Notes: generated from the sequence alone by a model not told the origin. DNA of 64,000 bases from Plantibacter sp. ME-Dv--P-122b (GCF_030209375.1 NZ_JARVSC010000005.1:124001-188000), one strand, 5' to 3'; positions 28,193-37,731 are shown, numbered from the stretch's first letter. Translations and numbers: made by a program.

Positions 28193-29095
28193 GTGCGCTC
28201 GACTCGTCGTCTCAGATGGGCTGCCATTCCGGTCGCAGCCACACTCGCCATAGTCCTGGCGGGTTGTACGCAGGCGGAACTGCATGGTTACCTGCCGGGA
28301 TTCGTCGAGGGCGAATCTCCCGTCACGAACCACACGGACCGCATCGCGGGCCTGTGGGTGACGGCATGGCTGGTGCTGCTCGCAGTCGGTGTCATCACGT
28401 GGGGGCTCATCATCTGGGCCGTCATCGTGTACCGACGCCGCAAGGGCCAGACAGGTCTCCCGGTGCAGCTGCGGTACAACATGCCGATCGAGATCTTCTA
28501 CACGATCGTCCCGCTCATCCTGGTCCTCGGCTTCTTCGCCTTCACGGCACGCGATCAGAACGCGATCGAGACCCAGTACGAGGATCCCGACGTGGCCATC
28601 GAGGTCTTCGCCAAGCAGTGGGCGTGGGACTTCGTGTACGACGAGGCCGTCAACGGCCAGGACGTCTGGACCGCAGGCGTGCAGGCCGATGAGAAGCCCG
28701 GTGGCGTCATCGACCAGGACGCACTCCCCACGCTCTACCTGCCCGTCGGCAAGACGGTGAAGATCGCGCTGCAGTCGCGCGACGTCATCCACTCCTTCTG
28801 GGTCATCGACTTCCTCTACAAGAAGGACATGATCCCGGGCAAGACGAACTACATGTCCTTCACCCCTGAGCGCGAGGGCACGTACGCCGGCAAGTGCGCC
28901 GAGCTCTGTGGTGAGTACCACTCGCTCATGCTCTTCAACGTGAAGGTCGTCTCGCAGGCCGAGTACGACAAGCACCTCGAAGACCTGGCGGAGTCGGGCA
29001 ACATCGGCGACTACGGCACGGAATACGATCGCAACAGCAACCTCCCCGGCACCAAGGCGCCGGCGGGTCTCGAAGAGCACGGAGACGGGGAATGA
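28193..29095 (+). CDS. ctaC: Cytochrome c oxidase subunit II CtaC (lipoprotein, CuA)
   Basis: Subunit II of the aa3 oxidase takes electrons from the bc1 complex through its CuA centre. The 300-residue product has a lipoprotein signal with lipobox VLAGC, two membrane helices ([20 protein letters not shown] and [17 protein letters not shown]) and an external cupredoxin domain. That domain carries [15 protein letters not shown] and the CuA ligand motif [13 protein letters not shown] chose GTG 28193, directly before the signal peptide; longer in-frame starts are possible. It overlaps ctaD by four bases. Confidence 0.96.
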   Translation: MRSTRRLRWAAIPVAATLAIVLAGCTQAELHGYLPGFVEGESPVTNHTDRIAGLWVTAWLVLLAVGVITWGLIIWAVIVYRRRKGQTGLPVQLRYNMPIEIFYTIVPLILVLGFFAFTARDQNAIETQYEDPDVAIEVFAKQWAWDFVYDEAVNGQDVWTAGVQADEKPGGVIDQDALPTLYLPVGKTVKIALQSRDVIHSFWVIDFLYKKDMIPGKTNYMSFTPEREGTYAGKCAELCGEYHSLMLFNVKVVSQAEYDKHLEDLAESGNIGDYGTEYDRNSNLPGTKAPAGLEEHGDGE

Positions 29096-30819
29096 CCTCC
29101 ACCACGCTTCCCGCAGGCCAGGCGAGCGTCGTCGGACGCACCTCGGTCGAGCGCAAGGGCAACATCCTGGTCAAGTGGATCACCTCCACCGACCACAAGA
29201 CCATCGGGTACATGTACCTGATCGCCTCGTTCATCTTCTTCTGCCTCGGCGGCGTGATGGCGCTGATCATCCGCGCCCAGCTCTTCGAGCCCGGCGGCAC
29301 GATCGTGGAGACGAAGGAGCAGTACAACCAGCTCTTCACGATGCACGGCACGATCATGCTGCTGATGTTCGCGACGCCGCTCTTCGCGGGGTTCGCCAAC
29401 GCACTCATGCCGCTGCAGATCGGTGCACCGGACGTCGCCTTCCCGCGACTGAACGCCTTCGCGTTCTGGCTCTACGCCTTCGGTAGCCTCATCGCCGTCG
29501 GTGGCTTCCTCACCCCGCAGGGTGCCGCCGCCTTCGGTTGGTTCGCCTATGCGCCACTGTCGAGTACGACGTTCTCGCCAGGGCTCGGAGGCAACCTCTG
29601 GGTGCTCGGCCTGGCGCTCAGTGGCTTCGGCACCATCCTCGGTGGTGTCAACTTCATCACCACGATCATCACGATGCGCGCCCCCGGCATGACGATGTTC
29701 CGCATGCCGATCTTCACGTGGAACGTCCTCGTGACGTCCATCCTCGTCCTGATGGCGTTCCCGGTGCTCGCAGCGGCCCTCTTCGGCCTCGCAGCGGACC
29801 GCGTGTTCGACGCCCACATCTACGACGCGGCCAACGGCGGTGTCATCCTGTGGCAGCACCTGTTCTGGTTCTTCGGGCACCCCGAGGTCTACATCATCGC
29901 GCTGCCGTTCTTCGGCATCGTGTCCGAGATCTTCCCGGTGTTCAGCCGCAAGCCGATCTTCGGCTACAAGACCCTGATCTACGCGACGATCGCCATCGCG
30001 GCGCTCTCCGTGACGGTGTGGGCACACCACATGTACGTCACCGGATCGGTGCTCCTGCCATTCTTCGCCCTCATGACGATGCTCATCGCGGTTCCGACCG
30101 GCGTGAAGATCTTCAACTGGCTCGGCACGATGTGGCGCGGATCGGTCACCTTCGAGACCCCGATGCTCTGGTCGATCGGCTTCCTGATCACCTTCGTCTT
30201 CGGTGGACTCACCGGTGTCATCCTCGCCTCGCCGCCGCTCGACTTCCACGTCTCCGACTCGTACTTCGTCGTGGCGCACTTCCACTACGTCGTGTTCGGC
30301 ACGGTCGTGTTCGCCATGTTCGCCGGTTTCTACTTCTGGTGGCCGAAGTGGACGGGCAAGATGCTCAACGAGAAGCTCGGCTACTGGCACTTCTGGCTGC
30401 TCTTCATCGGCTTCCACACGACGTTCCTCATCCAGCACTGGTTGGGCGTCATCGGGTTCCCGCGCCGCTACGCGACGTACTCGCCTGAGGACGGCTTCAC
30501 CTGGATGAACCAGCTGTCGACCGTGGGGTCCTTCATCCTCGCCATCTCGCTGCTGCCCTTCTTCCTGAACGTGTACATCACGATCCGGAAGGCTCCGCGA
30601 GTCACCGAGGACGACCCGTGGGGATACGGTGGATCGCTCGAGTGGGCGACCAGCTCGCCCCCGCCGCGCCACAACTTCGTCTCGATCCCGCGCATCCGCT
30701 CGGAGCGCCCGGCCTTCGACCTCCACCACCCCGAGGTCGGCATCCCGGTCGGTGTCGGTCCTGCGAAGGACGCGCCTGACGCACCCACGCTCGACATCGA
30801 CGCCGGAAAGGTGAAGTAG
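29092..30819 (+). CDS. ctaD: Cytochrome c oxidase subunit I CtaD
   Basis: This is the catalytic core of the aa3 oxidase; it reduces O2 at the heme a3-CuB site and pumps protons. The 575-residue membrane protein has the expected twelve helices. Heme and CuB ligands are visible in [25 protein letters not shown] (His-Pro-Glu-Val with the cross-linked Tyr), WAHHMYVTG, and the double-His segment [10 protein letters not shown]. The C-terminal extension of about 90 cytoplasmic residues is usual in actinobacteria. ATG 29092 overlaps the ctaC stop. Confidence 0.98.
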   Translation: MTSTTLPAGQASVVGRTSVERKGNILVKWITSTDHKTIGYMYLIASFIFFCLGGVMALIIRAQLFEPGGTIVETKEQYNQLFTMHGTIMLLMFATPLFAGFANALMPLQIGAPDVAFPRLNAFAFWLYAFGSLIAVGGFLTPQGAAAFGWFAYAPLSSTTFSPGLGGNLWVLGLALSGFGTILGGVNFITTIITMRAPGMTMFRMPIFTWNVLVTSILVLMAFPVLAAALFGLAADRVFDAHIYDAANGGVILWQHLFWFFGHPEVYIIALPFFGIVSEIFPVFSRKPIFGYKTLIYATIAIAALSVTVWAHHMYVTGSVLLPFFALMTMLIAVPTGVKIFNWLGTMWRGSVTFETPMLWSIGFLITFVFGGLTGVILASPPLDFHVSDSYFVVAHFHYVVFGTVVFAMFAGFYFWWPKWTGKMLNEKLGYWHFWLLFIGFHTTFLIQHWLGVIGFPRRYATYSPEDGFTWMNQLSTVGSFILAISLLPFFLNVYITIRKAPRVTEDDPWGYGGSLEWATSSPPPRHNFVSIPRIRSERPAFDLHHPEVGIPVGVGPAKDAPDAPTLDIDAGKVK

Positions 30820-30824
30820 CCGCC

Positions 30825-31247
30825 ATGCGCGCCAATATCATCCTCTTCACGATCCTGACGGTGTTCTGCGCCCTCCTCTGCGCGGTCTACACGGTGTGGT
30901 CGCTCGTCGACCCGCTGCACGGCCGCGTCGAGTGGGTCGGCACGGTCACCCTGGCTCTCGCTGCGATCCTGAGCGCGTTCCTCGGCTTCTACCTCAGCCG
31001 GGTGCATAAGAGTCAGGGCGCCGAGCTCCCCGAGGACACGCTGACGGCCAACATCGATGACGGTGACCCGGAGATCGGGCACTTCAGCCCGTGGAGCTGG
31101 TGGCCCATCATCCTCGCCGGCGCGTGCGGTCTGCTCGTGCTGGGTCTGGCGGTCGGGTTCTGGATCGCGATCATCGGCATCCCGCTGGTCGTCATCGCGG
31201 TCGTCGGATGGAACTACGAGTACTACCGCGGATACTTCGCACGCTGA
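30825..31247 (+). CDS. ctaF: Actinobacterial cytochrome c oxidase subunit IV (CtaF)
   Basis: CtaF is a small accessory subunit of the actinobacterial aa3 oxidase. The 140-residue product has four predicted membrane helices: ILFTILTVFCALLCAVYTVW, TLALAAILSAFLGFYL, ILAGACGLLVLGLAVGFW and IIGIPLVVIAVVGW. The family end motif NYEYYRGYFAR closes the protein, and a conserved EIGHFSPWSWWPI lies before the third helix. It starts five bases after ctaD and belongs to the same operon. Confidence 0.92.
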   Translation: MRANIILFTILTVFCALLCAVYTVWSLVDPLHGRVEWVGTVTLALAAILSAFLGFYLSRVHKSQGAELPEDTLTANIDDGDPEIGHFSPWSWWPIILAGACGLLVLGLAVGFWIAIIGIPLVVIAVVGWNYEYYRGYFAR

Positions 31248-31699
31248 TGGTCGCCTCGTTCAGCATCCGTCGTGGTCAGCCCGACGACCGGTCAGCCGTC
31301 TTCGCGCTGGCCGGCCAGCTGATCACCGGGTCCATCCCGCCCGCCGCGGACGACTTCATGGCCGCGTACAACAACGTCATGCGCCCTCGTGAAGACGAGA
31401 CCAACGTGCTGTACGTCGCGGTCGACGAGACGGATCGCGTCGTCGGATACACCCTGATGACAGTGTCGCGGCTGCTGCATGCGGCCGGCCTGACGGCCCA
31501 TCTGCAGGAGCTCGTGGTCGACGAGACCGCTCGCGGCGCCGGCATCGGGTCTGCGCTGGTCGAGGCGAACGAGCACTACGCGGTCGAACGCGGAGCGCGC
31601 CAGCTGACGATGTCCACCTCTCGAGCCGGCGACTTCTACCGTCGTCTCGGCTACAACGTGACGGCGGAGTTCTACAAGAAGATCCTTCCGCTGGGCTGA
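31247..31699 (+). CDS. GNAT-family N-acetyltransferase
   Basis: This 150-residue single-domain GNAT enzyme uses acetyl-CoA. The acyl-CoA pyrophosphate-binding loop is visible as ELVVDETARGAGIGSALVEA (Q/RxxGxG/A pattern), and the C-terminal FYRRLGYNVTAEFYKK is typical of the fold. The substrate is unknown. ATG 31247 shares one base with the ctaF stop, so it is translated with the oxidase genes. I see nothing that ties its activity to respiration; it may simply share the transcript. Confidence 0.88.
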   Translation: MVASFSIRRGQPDDRSAVFALAGQLITGSIPPAADDFMAAYNNVMRPREDETNVLYVAVDETDRVVGYTLMTVSRLLHAAGLTAHLQELVVDETARGAGIGSALVEANEHYAVERGARQLTMSTSRAGDFYRRLGYNVTAEFYKKILPLG

Positions 31700-31725
31700 T
31701 CCCCAAGTCGTCATCGAATCATCGA

Positions 31726-31754
31726 AGAGCCCCCGAGCCATGCTCGGGGGCTCT
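31726..31754 (+). terminator. Terminator of the ctaC-ctaD-ctaF-GNAT operon
   Basis: A perfect 13-bp stem (AGAGCCCCCGAGC, loop CAT, GCTCGGGGGCTCT) is followed by TTCGCG, 26 bp after the GNAT stop codon. Confidence 0.85.
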
Positions 31755-31757
31755 TTC

Positions 31758-32179
31758 GCGTGCGGGCGGTGCCTTGGATGTCGACGGCACCGATCGAGTT
31801 GAGGAGACCCGTCCTGGCACCTGCTCGACCGGCCGCCGGGTCGGCAGCGGGCCCGTACCCGCCTTGAGGGGATCCCGAGCAGCGACCTCTTCCGTCCGGC
31901 GAGGCATTCCGACCGTGACACCGGTACTCCGCTGGCGGCTCAGTGCGCCTGTTGGACCCGGGGGAGCGGACCCCGGTTCCTGGGCATATCGGAGGGCACA
32001 CACCGCGCGGCAGAGGCCTCAGGTGCGTGTGAGGAGACCATGCTCAGGCAACAACTCGGAGGGCTCGCATTGTCCGCAGCGACCTGCGGTGCCAGGAGGA
32101 CGGGGGAGAGGACGACACGGACTCCACCGTCGCACGTGTCTTGCCGCGTCGCAGTTCGGCGATCCCCATCCAGGAATGA
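31758..32179. other. About 420 bp with no recognisable gene between two terminators
   Basis: This stretch lies between the cta operon terminator and the qcrB terminator, which face each other. Several short open frames exist on both strands (for example 32003-31719 on the - strand), but their translations are Arg/Pro/Ser-rich. They match no family I recognise and have no convincing ribosome-binding sites. Base composition is slightly less biased than in the flanking genes. It could be a decayed gene, an untranslated RNA locus or plain spacer; nothing decides between these. Confidence 0.4.
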
Positions 32180-32218
32180 CGAGAGCCCCGCAGTCCGTGA
32201 AGGACTGCGGGGCTCTCG
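32180..32218 (-). terminator. Terminator of the ctaE-qcrCAB operon
   Basis: A perfect 17-bp stem (CGAGAGCCCCGCAGTCC, 5-nt loop, and its complement) lies 12 bp beyond the qcrB stop codon on the - strand. Confidence 0.85.
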
Positions 32219-32230
32219 GAGCGGATCCGC

Positions 32231-33865
32231 CTAGTGGTGGTCTCCGTGGGAACGTTCGATCTCCGTGTTCGTGACCGGAGCGATCCGATCCTCGAAGAAC
32301 CAGCGGGACATCGCGGCGCGAGCCTTCTGGACGCCGGTGATCTTGCCCTTGGCGTTCGGACGGATCATCAGCGGCTTGTGGTCGTCGTAGCTCGCGAGGC
32401 GCCAGCGCTCGTACTCGTCGACCGGCTCGTGGACCTCGATGTATTCGCCACCGGGCAGGCGGACGATTCGACCGGTCTCGTACCCGTGGAGGAGGATCTC
32501 GCGGTCCTTCTTCTGCAGCGCCAGGCAGGTGCGCTTCGCGATGAAGTAGGCGATGAACGGTCCGAGGATGAGGATCGCCTGCAGCGTGTGGATCACGCCT
32601 TCCATCGTCACCTTGAAGTGCGTGGCGATGATGTCCGAGCTCGCAGCAGCCCAGAGGGCGGCGTAGAAGGTGACACCGGCAGCACCGATGGCGGTGCGGG
32701 TCGGCGCGTTGCGCGGACGGTCGAGGATGTGGTGCTCACGCTTGTCACCCGTGATCCAGGCCTCGACGAACGGGTAGATGAACACCGTGACGATGAACAG
32801 ACCCAGGACGAGGACGGGAAGGATGATGTTGAACGAGAACGTGTGGTCCCAGAGGACGAACTCGAGGTGCGGCGGAACCAGGCGGAGCGCACCGTCGGCG
32901 AACCCGATGTACCAGTCAGGCTGCGTACCCGCCGAGACCGGCGAGGGGTCGTACGGTCCGTAGTTCCAGATCGGGTTGATCGTGAACAGCGAGGCGATGA
33001 GCATCACGACACCGAAGACGATGAAGAAGAAGCCACCGGCCTTCGCCGCGTAGACGGGGAGGACGGGGAAACCGACCACGTTCTGCTCGGTGCGACCGGC
33101 GCCCGGGAACTGCGTGTGCTTGTGCACGACGACGAACACCAGGTGCAGGGCGATGAAGAGGAGCACCAGCGCCGGCAGGAGCAGGATGTGGAGCGTGTAC
33201 AGGCGGCCGACGATGTCGGTGCCTGGGAACTCCCCGCCGAACAGGAGGAAGGTCGTCCACGTACCGATGATCGGCAGACCCTTGACCATGCCGTCGATGA
33301 TCCGCAGACCGTTGCCGGAGAGCAGGTCGTCGGGCAGCGAGTACCCGGTGAAGCCTTCGGCCATGGCCAGGATGAAGAGGACGAAACCGATCACCCAGTT
33401 GAGCTCACGCGGCTTGCGGAACGCACCGGTGAAGAAGATGCGCAGCATGTGCAAACCGATGGACGCTACGAACAGCAGAGCCGCCCAGTGGTGCACCTGA
33501 CGCATCAGGAGGCCGCCGCGGATGTCGAAGGAGATGTCGAGCGTCGACGCCATGGCGACGGACATCTCGATGTTCTTCAGCGGGACGAAGGACCCGTCGT
33601 AGTGGACCTCCGCCATCGATGCCTGGAAGAAGAAGGTGAGGAAGGAGCCCGACAGCAGGATGATGACGAAGCTGTAGAGCGCGACCTCGCCGAGGAGGAA
33701 CGACCAGTGGTCGGGGAAGATCTTGCGGCCGAACTCCTTGACGGCGACCGAGATGGACGTCCGCTCTTCGAGGTAGTTCGCTGCGGCTCCGGTGAATCCA
33801 CCGGAGCTCTTCGCCGGAGCGGCCTTGGCCTGCTCAGGGGCGCGTGTTGCGGTCGAGGTGCTCAA
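32231..33865 (-). CDS. qcrB: Cytochrome bc1 complex cytochrome b subunit QcrB
   Basis: QcrB is the menaquinol-oxidising cytochrome b of the bc1 complex, embedded in the membrane and linked to the aa3 oxidase. The 544-residue product has an N-terminal polar part, about eight membrane helices with heme b histidines (VHHWAALLFVASIGLHMLRI; LHLVFVVVHKHTQFPG), the Qo-site region and a long C-terminal cytoplasmic extension. TTG 33865 overlaps the qcrA stop (TTGA) and is the only suitable start near the conserved region. The gene ends just before a strong hairpin. Confidence 0.96.
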   Translation of the reverse strand: MSTSTATRAPEQAKAAPAKSSGGFTGAAANYLEERTSISVAVKEFGRKIFPDHWSFLLGEVALYSFVIILLSGSFLTFFFQASMAEVHYDGSFVPLKNIEMSVAMASTLDISFDIRGGLLMRQVHHWAALLFVASIGLHMLRIFFTGAFRKPRELNWVIGFVLFILAMAEGFTGYSLPDDLLSGNGLRIIDGMVKGLPIIGTWTTFLLFGGEFPGTDIVGRLYTLHILLLPALVLLFIALHLVFVVVHKHTQFPGAGRTEQNVVGFPVLPVYAAKAGGFFFIVFGVVMLIASLFTINPIWNYGPYDPSPVSAGTQPDWYIGFADGALRLVPPHLEFVLWDHTFSFNIILPVLVLGLFIVTVFIYPFVEAWITGDKREHHILDRPRNAPTRTAIGAAGVTFYAALWAAASSDIIATHFKVTMEGVIHTLQAILILGPFIAYFIAKRTCLALQKKDREILLHGYETGRIVRLPGGEYIEVHEPVDEYERWRLASYDDHKPLMIRPNAKGKITGVQKARAAMSRWFFEDRIAPVTNTEIERSHGDHH

Positions 33866-34947
33866 TGACGCTCCCAGAAGCTCGGGCCGACAGGTTCGTG
33901 GAAGTCGCTCCGCGCGACGAGGTAGCCCTCGTCGTCGACGGTGATCGGCAACTGCGGGAGCGGCCTGGCGGCCGGTCCGAAGATGACCGCGCAGTGGTTC
34001 GTGACATCGAACTGCGACTGGTGGCAGGGGCACAGGAGGTGGTGCGTCTGCTGCTCGTAGAGCGCGACAGGGCAACCGACGTGTGTGCACACCTTGGAGT
34101 AGGCGACGATGCCGTCGTAGGACCAGTCCTTCTTGGACTCTTCCTCGACGAGGTCTTCAGGCTTGAGCCGCATGAGCAGCACGATCGCCTTCGCCTTCTC
34201 GTTGAGGACGTGGTCGGCCTCGTGGAGGTTCTCGGGGATCACGTGGAATGCGCTGCCGAGGGTGACGTCGGACGCCTTGATGGGCGTACCGGACGGGTCG
34301 CGAGCGAGGCGCGTTCCTTCCTTCCACATCGTGTGCTGCATGAGCTCGACGGGGTCTTCGTCATACGGCGCGAGACCGCGGAACAGCGCGATACCCGGAA
34401 GCGGGAAGACGATGAGGGAGCCGATGAGGCTGTTGCGGATGAGCGCGCGTCGTCCGATGCCGGACTCGACGTTCGCCTGGTGCATGATCTCCACCGCGCG
34501 GTCGCGGCTGACCTGGTTGCCGCCGACCTTGTGGCGGTAGTCGATGCCCTCTTCGTCGTGCATGAGGGCCTTACCCCAGTGCACGGCGCCGATACCGATC
34601 GCGAGCAGGGCCAACGCCATACCGAGACCGATGAACAGGTTGTTCAGGCGGACCGAGGCGATGTCCTCGGGCTCGATCGGGAACGCCATGTAGGCGGCGA
34701 CCGCCCAGACGCTGCCGGCGATCGACAGGTAGAAGAGGGTGTAGACGGCGCGCTCGGCCCGCTTGTCCTTCTTCGGGTCGAGGTCCGTGACGCGCTTCCG
34801 GTGCGGAGGCAGGCCGGGGTCGACGACGGCGTCGCGGGAAATGACCCCGGTACCGGTCGCGACCTGCAGTTCCTGCCCGTGGGCGGACGGATCGGCAGAC
34901 GAGTCGGCGGCTGGGTGACCCGAGCCGCTCGAGTTGTCGTGAGCCAT
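33862..34947 (-). CDS. qcrA: Cytochrome bc1 complex Rieske iron-sulfur subunit QcrA
   Basis: QcrA carries the [2Fe-2S] Rieske cluster that receives the first electron from menaquinol. The 361-residue actinobacterial type has three membrane helices instead of one (AVYTLFYLSIAGSVWAVAAY; LFIGLGMALALLAIGIGAVHW; NSLIGSLIVFPLPGIALF). The Rieske ligands are CTHVGC and CPCHQS. It starts at ATG 34947 behind AAGGAGC; the longer open frame upstream lies in the intergenic space and qcrC and is not coding. Confidence 0.96.
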   Translation of the reverse strand: MAHDNSSGSGHPAADSSADPSAHGQELQVATGTGVISRDAVVDPGLPPHRKRVTDLDPKKDKRAERAVYTLFYLSIAGSVWAVAAYMAFPIEPEDIASVRLNNLFIGLGMALALLAIGIGAVHWGKALMHDEEGIDYRHKVGGNQVSRDRAVEIMHQANVESGIGRRALIRNSLIGSLIVFPLPGIALFRGLAPYDEDPVELMQHTMWKEGTRLARDPSGTPIKASDVTLGSAFHVIPENLHEADHVLNEKAKAIVLLMRLKPEDLVEEESKKDWSYDGIVAYSKVCTHVGCPVALYEQQTHHLLCPCHQSQFDVTNHCAVIFGPAARPLPQLPITVDDEGYLVARSDFHEPVGPSFWERH

Positions 34948-34982
34948 GGTGCTCCTTCTTACGTGTTGTCGATCCGCGTCGG

Positions 34983-35840
34983 TCAGTTCGACTTCGCGGT
35001 GATCCAGACGGTGAGGGCCACGATCGAGCCGAGGCCGAAGATCCAGAGGAACAGGCCCTCGGAGACGGGGCCGAGCGAGCCGAGGTCGTTGCCGCCCGGT
35101 GACGGGTTCTTCTCCATGAACTTGAGCGCGGTGATGATGTCGCGCTTGTCCTCGGGGGAGAGGTTCATGTCGTTGAAGACGGGCATGTTCTGCGGGCCGG
35201 TGATCATGGCCTCGTAGATGTGGGCGGCGCTGACACCGACGAGCGAGGGAGCGTACTTGCCCTCGGTCAGGGCACCACCGGCGGCTGCGACGTTGTGGCA
35301 CATCGCGCAGTTGATCCGGAAGAGCTGTGCGCCGTTGGAGGCGTCGCCCTCGCCGTCGAGGTACTGCTCCTCGGGGATCTCCGGGCCGGGTGCGACCGAG
35401 GCGACGTAGGCCGCGAGGGAGGAGATCTGCTCCTCGGTGAACTGGACGGGCTTCTCCGGGGCCTGCGGGCCCTGGTTCTGCAGCGGCATCCGGCCGGTGC
35501 CGACCTGGAAGTCGACGGCAGCGGCACCCACGCCGAGGAGGCTCGGTCCGGCGGTCGTGCCCTGCATGTCGAGGCCGTGGCAGGTGGCGCAGTTCGCTGA
35601 GAAGAGCTTCTCGCCCTCGTCGACGGATGCCTGCGACTTGGCGGCGGCGACGGGCTCGGCGCTGGCCGTGCTGACGCTGACGGCGGCGTAGGCGCCACCG
35701 GTCACGAGCAGGCCGATCGCGAGCAGTGCCGCGGACGCGAACGGGCTGCGACGGCCACTCTTGCGCGTGGCGCGGGCGGCCTTCTTGGACGCCTTGGCGG
35801 TCGTCGTCTTGGTGGGGTCAGTCTTCATGGAGTCAGTCAT
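34983..35840 (-). CDS. qcrC: Diheme cytochrome c subunit QcrC of the bc1 complex
   Basis: QcrC is a membrane-anchored diheme cytochrome c that passes electrons directly from the Rieske protein to CuA of the oxidase, replacing a soluble cytochrome c. The 285-residue product has a basic N-terminus and one N-terminal membrane helix (SAALLAIGLLVTGGAYAAV). Two heme-binding motifs, CATCHG (about residue 84) and CAMCHN, are each followed by a distal Met. A C-terminal membrane helix ends the protein. ATG 35840 lies six bases after ctaE; ATG 35828 is an alternative. Confidence 0.96.
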   Translation of the reverse strand: MTDSMKTDPTKTTTAKASKKAARATRKSGRRSPFASAALLAIGLLVTGGAYAAVSVSTASAEPVAAAKSQASVDEGEKLFSANCATCHGLDMQGTTAGPSLLGVGAAAVDFQVGTGRMPLQNQGPQAPEKPVQFTEEQISSLAAYVASVAPGPEIPEEQYLDGEGDASNGAQLFRINCAMCHNVAAAGGALTEGKYAPSLVGVSAAHIYEAMITGPQNMPVFNDMNLSPEDKRDIITALKFMEKNPSPGGNDLGSLGPVSEGLFLWIFGLGSIVALTVWITAKSN

Positions 35841-35846
35841 TCCGGG

Positions 35847-36476
35847 TCAGCGCAGGATGTAGATGACGAAGTAGAGGCCGATCCACACGACGTCGACGAA
35901 GTGCCAGTAGTACGAGACGACGATGGCACTCGTCGCCTCCTTGTGGCCGAATCGTTTGACGGCGTAGGCACGGCCGATCACGAGGAGGAAGGCGATGAGG
36001 CCGCCGGTCACGTGCAGGCCGTGGAAGCCGGTCGTGAGGTAGAACGCCGAGCCGTACGCGTTCGAGCTGAGGGAGATGCCCTCGCTGACGAGCGTCGCGT
36101 ACTCGAGGATCTGGCCGGAGACGAACACGGCGCCGAGGGCGTAGGTGAGGAAGAACCACTCGACCATGCCCCACTTGCGCGGGCTCCAGCCCGTCATGCG
36201 GGGCTGCATGCGCTCCGCTGCGAAGACGCCGAACTGGCACGTGAACGACGAGGACACGAGGATGATCGTGTTGATCGTCGAGTACGGGACGTTCAGGCGA
36301 CCGGCCTCGGCCGCCCACAGCTCGGGAGCCATCGATCGCAGCGTGAAGTAGATCGCGAAGAGGCCGGCGAAGAACATGACCTCGCTGCCCAGCCAGACGA
36401 TCGTTCCAACCGCGACCGTGTTCGGTCGGTTGATCCGGGGCGCGCTCGGCGCAAGGTTGATTGAGGTGCTCGTCAC
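35847..36476 (-). CDS. ctaE: Cytochrome c oxidase subunit III CtaE
   Basis: Subunit III stabilises the aa3 oxidase core. The 209-residue product has five membrane helices in the actinobacterial arrangement and the conserved segments [34 protein letters not shown] and [20 protein letters not shown]. It heads the - strand operon ctaE-qcrC-qcrA-qcrB, so oxidase and bc1 subunits are co-expressed. I chose GTG 36476, with CATAAT six bases upstream and GGAGGG touching the codon. An in-frame start at 36533 would add 19 residues. Confidence 0.95.
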   Translation of the reverse strand: MTSTSINLAPSAPRINRPNTVAVGTIVWLGSEVMFFAGLFAIYFTLRSMAPELWAAEAGRLNVPYSTINTIILVSSSFTCQFGVFAAERMQPRMTGWSPRKWGMVEWFFLTYALGAVFVSGQILEYATLVSEGISLSSNAYGSAFYLTTGFHGLHVTGGLIAFLLVIGRAYAVKRFGHKEATSAIVVSYYWHFVDVVWIGLYFVIYILR

Positions 36477-36482
36477 CCCTCC

Positions 36483-36488
36483 ATTATG
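36483..36488 (-). promoter_or_regulatory. Strong -10-like element of the ctaE-qcrCAB operon
   Basis: On the - strand CATAAT is followed by six bases (GGAGGG) and then the ctaE GTG. It is one of the best -10 matches in the window. The spacing suits a leaderless mRNA, and the purine run is too close to the codon to act as a normal Shine-Dalgarno. Confidence 0.5.
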
Positions 36489-36544
36489 GCCGAAAGCCGG
36501 AGCGGTTTTTCGCATTTCGGGGGCGGTGAGCACGCTCGGATCAG

Positions 36545-36558
36545 TAAGGCTAGCCTTA
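36545..36558. promoter_or_regulatory. Perfect 14-bp palindrome resembling an iron box (DtxR/IdeR-like)
   Basis: TAAGGCTAGCCTTA is a perfect palindrome in the 183-bp gap between the divergent ctaE and trpD genes, 69 bp upstream of ctaE. It shares the AGGCTA core with DtxR/IdeR iron boxes but matches the 19-bp consensus only partly (about 13 of 19 by eye). Iron control of the heme-rich ctaE-qcrCAB operon is plausible but unproven. Confidence 0.4.
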
Positions 36559-36646
36559 TTTCCTGACCGGAATCTTCGGTTCTGCTGCGGGATTCATGTG
36601 ATCTTCGCGTCCACAGGACGCTCGAGGCGTCGGCGAGTCGCGCTTG

Positions 36647-36652
36647 TAAGAT
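36647..36652 (+). promoter_or_regulatory. Leaderless promoter -10 of trpD
   Basis: TAAGAT is followed by exactly seven bases and then ATG 36660, with no Shine-Dalgarno. The hexamer and spacing equal those of the dipeptidase promoter at 26100. Confidence 0.65.
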
Positions 36653-36659
36653 CGTCGAC

Positions 36660-37721
36660 ATGCCTCTCACGACCTGGCCGACGCTCATCGGCGACCTCCT
36701 CGCCGGAACCGATCTCAGTGTGTCGGAGTCGACATGGGCGATGGAACGGATCATGACCGGCCAGGTGACGGACGCCCAGCTTGCCGGCTTCCTCATCGCG
36801 TTGCGACGCAAGGGGGAGACCGTCGACGAGATCGTCGGGTTCCGCGACGCGATCCTCGACCACGCGAAGCCGCTCGTCGCCCCGTCGCGCGCGCTCGACA
36901 TCGTCGGCACCGGCGGCGACCGCTTCGGCACGGTCAACATCTCGACGACCGCGTCCATCGTCGCGGCGGCGACGGGCATCCCGGTCATCAAGCACGGTAA
37001 CCGCGCCGCGAGCTCCGCCTCGGGATCGAGCGACGTGCTCTCGGCGCTCGGCGTCGACCTGGCCCTGCCGACGGACCTGGTGGGGGAGGTGCTGGCGTCC
37101 ACGGGCATCACCTTCGCGTACGCCGCGGCGTTCCATCCCGGCTTCGGGCACGCTGGAGCGGTCCGAGCGGAGCTCGGTGTGCCGACCGTCTTCAACTTCC
37201 TCGGTCCGCTCGTCAACCCGGCCCGGCCGGAGGCGTCGGCGGTGGGCGTCGCGCACGCGGACCGCATCCCGCTGTTCGTGGGCGTCTTCCAGACGCGTGG
37301 GGCGACCGCCCTCGTCTTCCGGGGCGACGACGGACTCGACGAACTGACGACGACGGGGCACAGCCACCTCTGGGAGATCACCCGCGGAGCCGTCACCGAG
37401 CACGACCTCGATCCCCGGGAACTCGGCATCCGACGTGCCTCGATCGACGATCTCATCGGCGGCGACGCCGAGCACAACGCCGGCGTCGTGCGCGCCACGC
37501 TCGCCGGCGAGGAGGGCCCGGTGCGCGACATCGTCCTGTTGAACGCCGCGGCCGGGATCGTGGCGTTCGAACTGTCGGAGGACCCGACGCAGGCCCAGCG
37601 GCCGATCCTCGAGCGGTTCGCCGCAGCGCTCACGTCTGCTGCGGCCGTGATCGACTCGGGTGCAGCGACCGCGACGCTCGACGCCTGGGTGGACGCCACC
37701 CGCACGCTCGGTTCGCGCTGA
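36660..37721 (+). CDS. trpD: Anthranilate phosphoribosyltransferase TrpD
   Basis: TrpD joins anthranilate to PRPP, the second step of tryptophan synthesis. The 353-residue product shows the PRPP loop DIVGTGGDRFGTVNISTTAS, the anthranilate-binding KHGNRAASSASGSSDVL, FHPGFGHAGAVRAELGVPT and NFLGPLVNPARP. No other trp genes are near, so it is a stand-alone copy, as is common in actinobacteria. Its leaderless-type start and a weak hairpin behind it suggest its own transcript. Confidence 0.95.
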   Translation: MPLTTWPTLIGDLLAGTDLSVSESTWAMERIMTGQVTDAQLAGFLIALRRKGETVDEIVGFRDAILDHAKPLVAPSRALDIVGTGGDRFGTVNISTTASIVAAATGIPVIKHGNRAASSASGSSDVLSALGVDLALPTDLVGEVLASTGITFAYAAAFHPGFGHAGAVRAELGVPTVFNFLGPLVNPARPEASAVGVAHADRIPLFVGVFQTRGATALVFRGDDGLDELTTTGHSHLWEITRGAVTEHDLDPRELGIRRASIDDLIGGDAEHNAGVVRATLAGEEGPVRDIVLLNAAAGIVAFELSEDPTQAQRPILERFAAALTSAAAVIDSGAATATLDAWVDATRTLGSR

Positions 37722-37731
37722 TCCGTGCCGT

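Noticed and set aside
31719-32003. 94-residue - strand open frame in the gap before the qcrB terminator
   Set aside because: No ribosome-binding site, a low-complexity Arg/Pro/Ser translation and no recognisable family; kept only as part of the unexplained gap.
32234-33868. 544-residue + strand open frame opposite qcrB
   Set aside because: It is a mirror of the qcrB coding frame with strongly acidic/basic composition and no domain.
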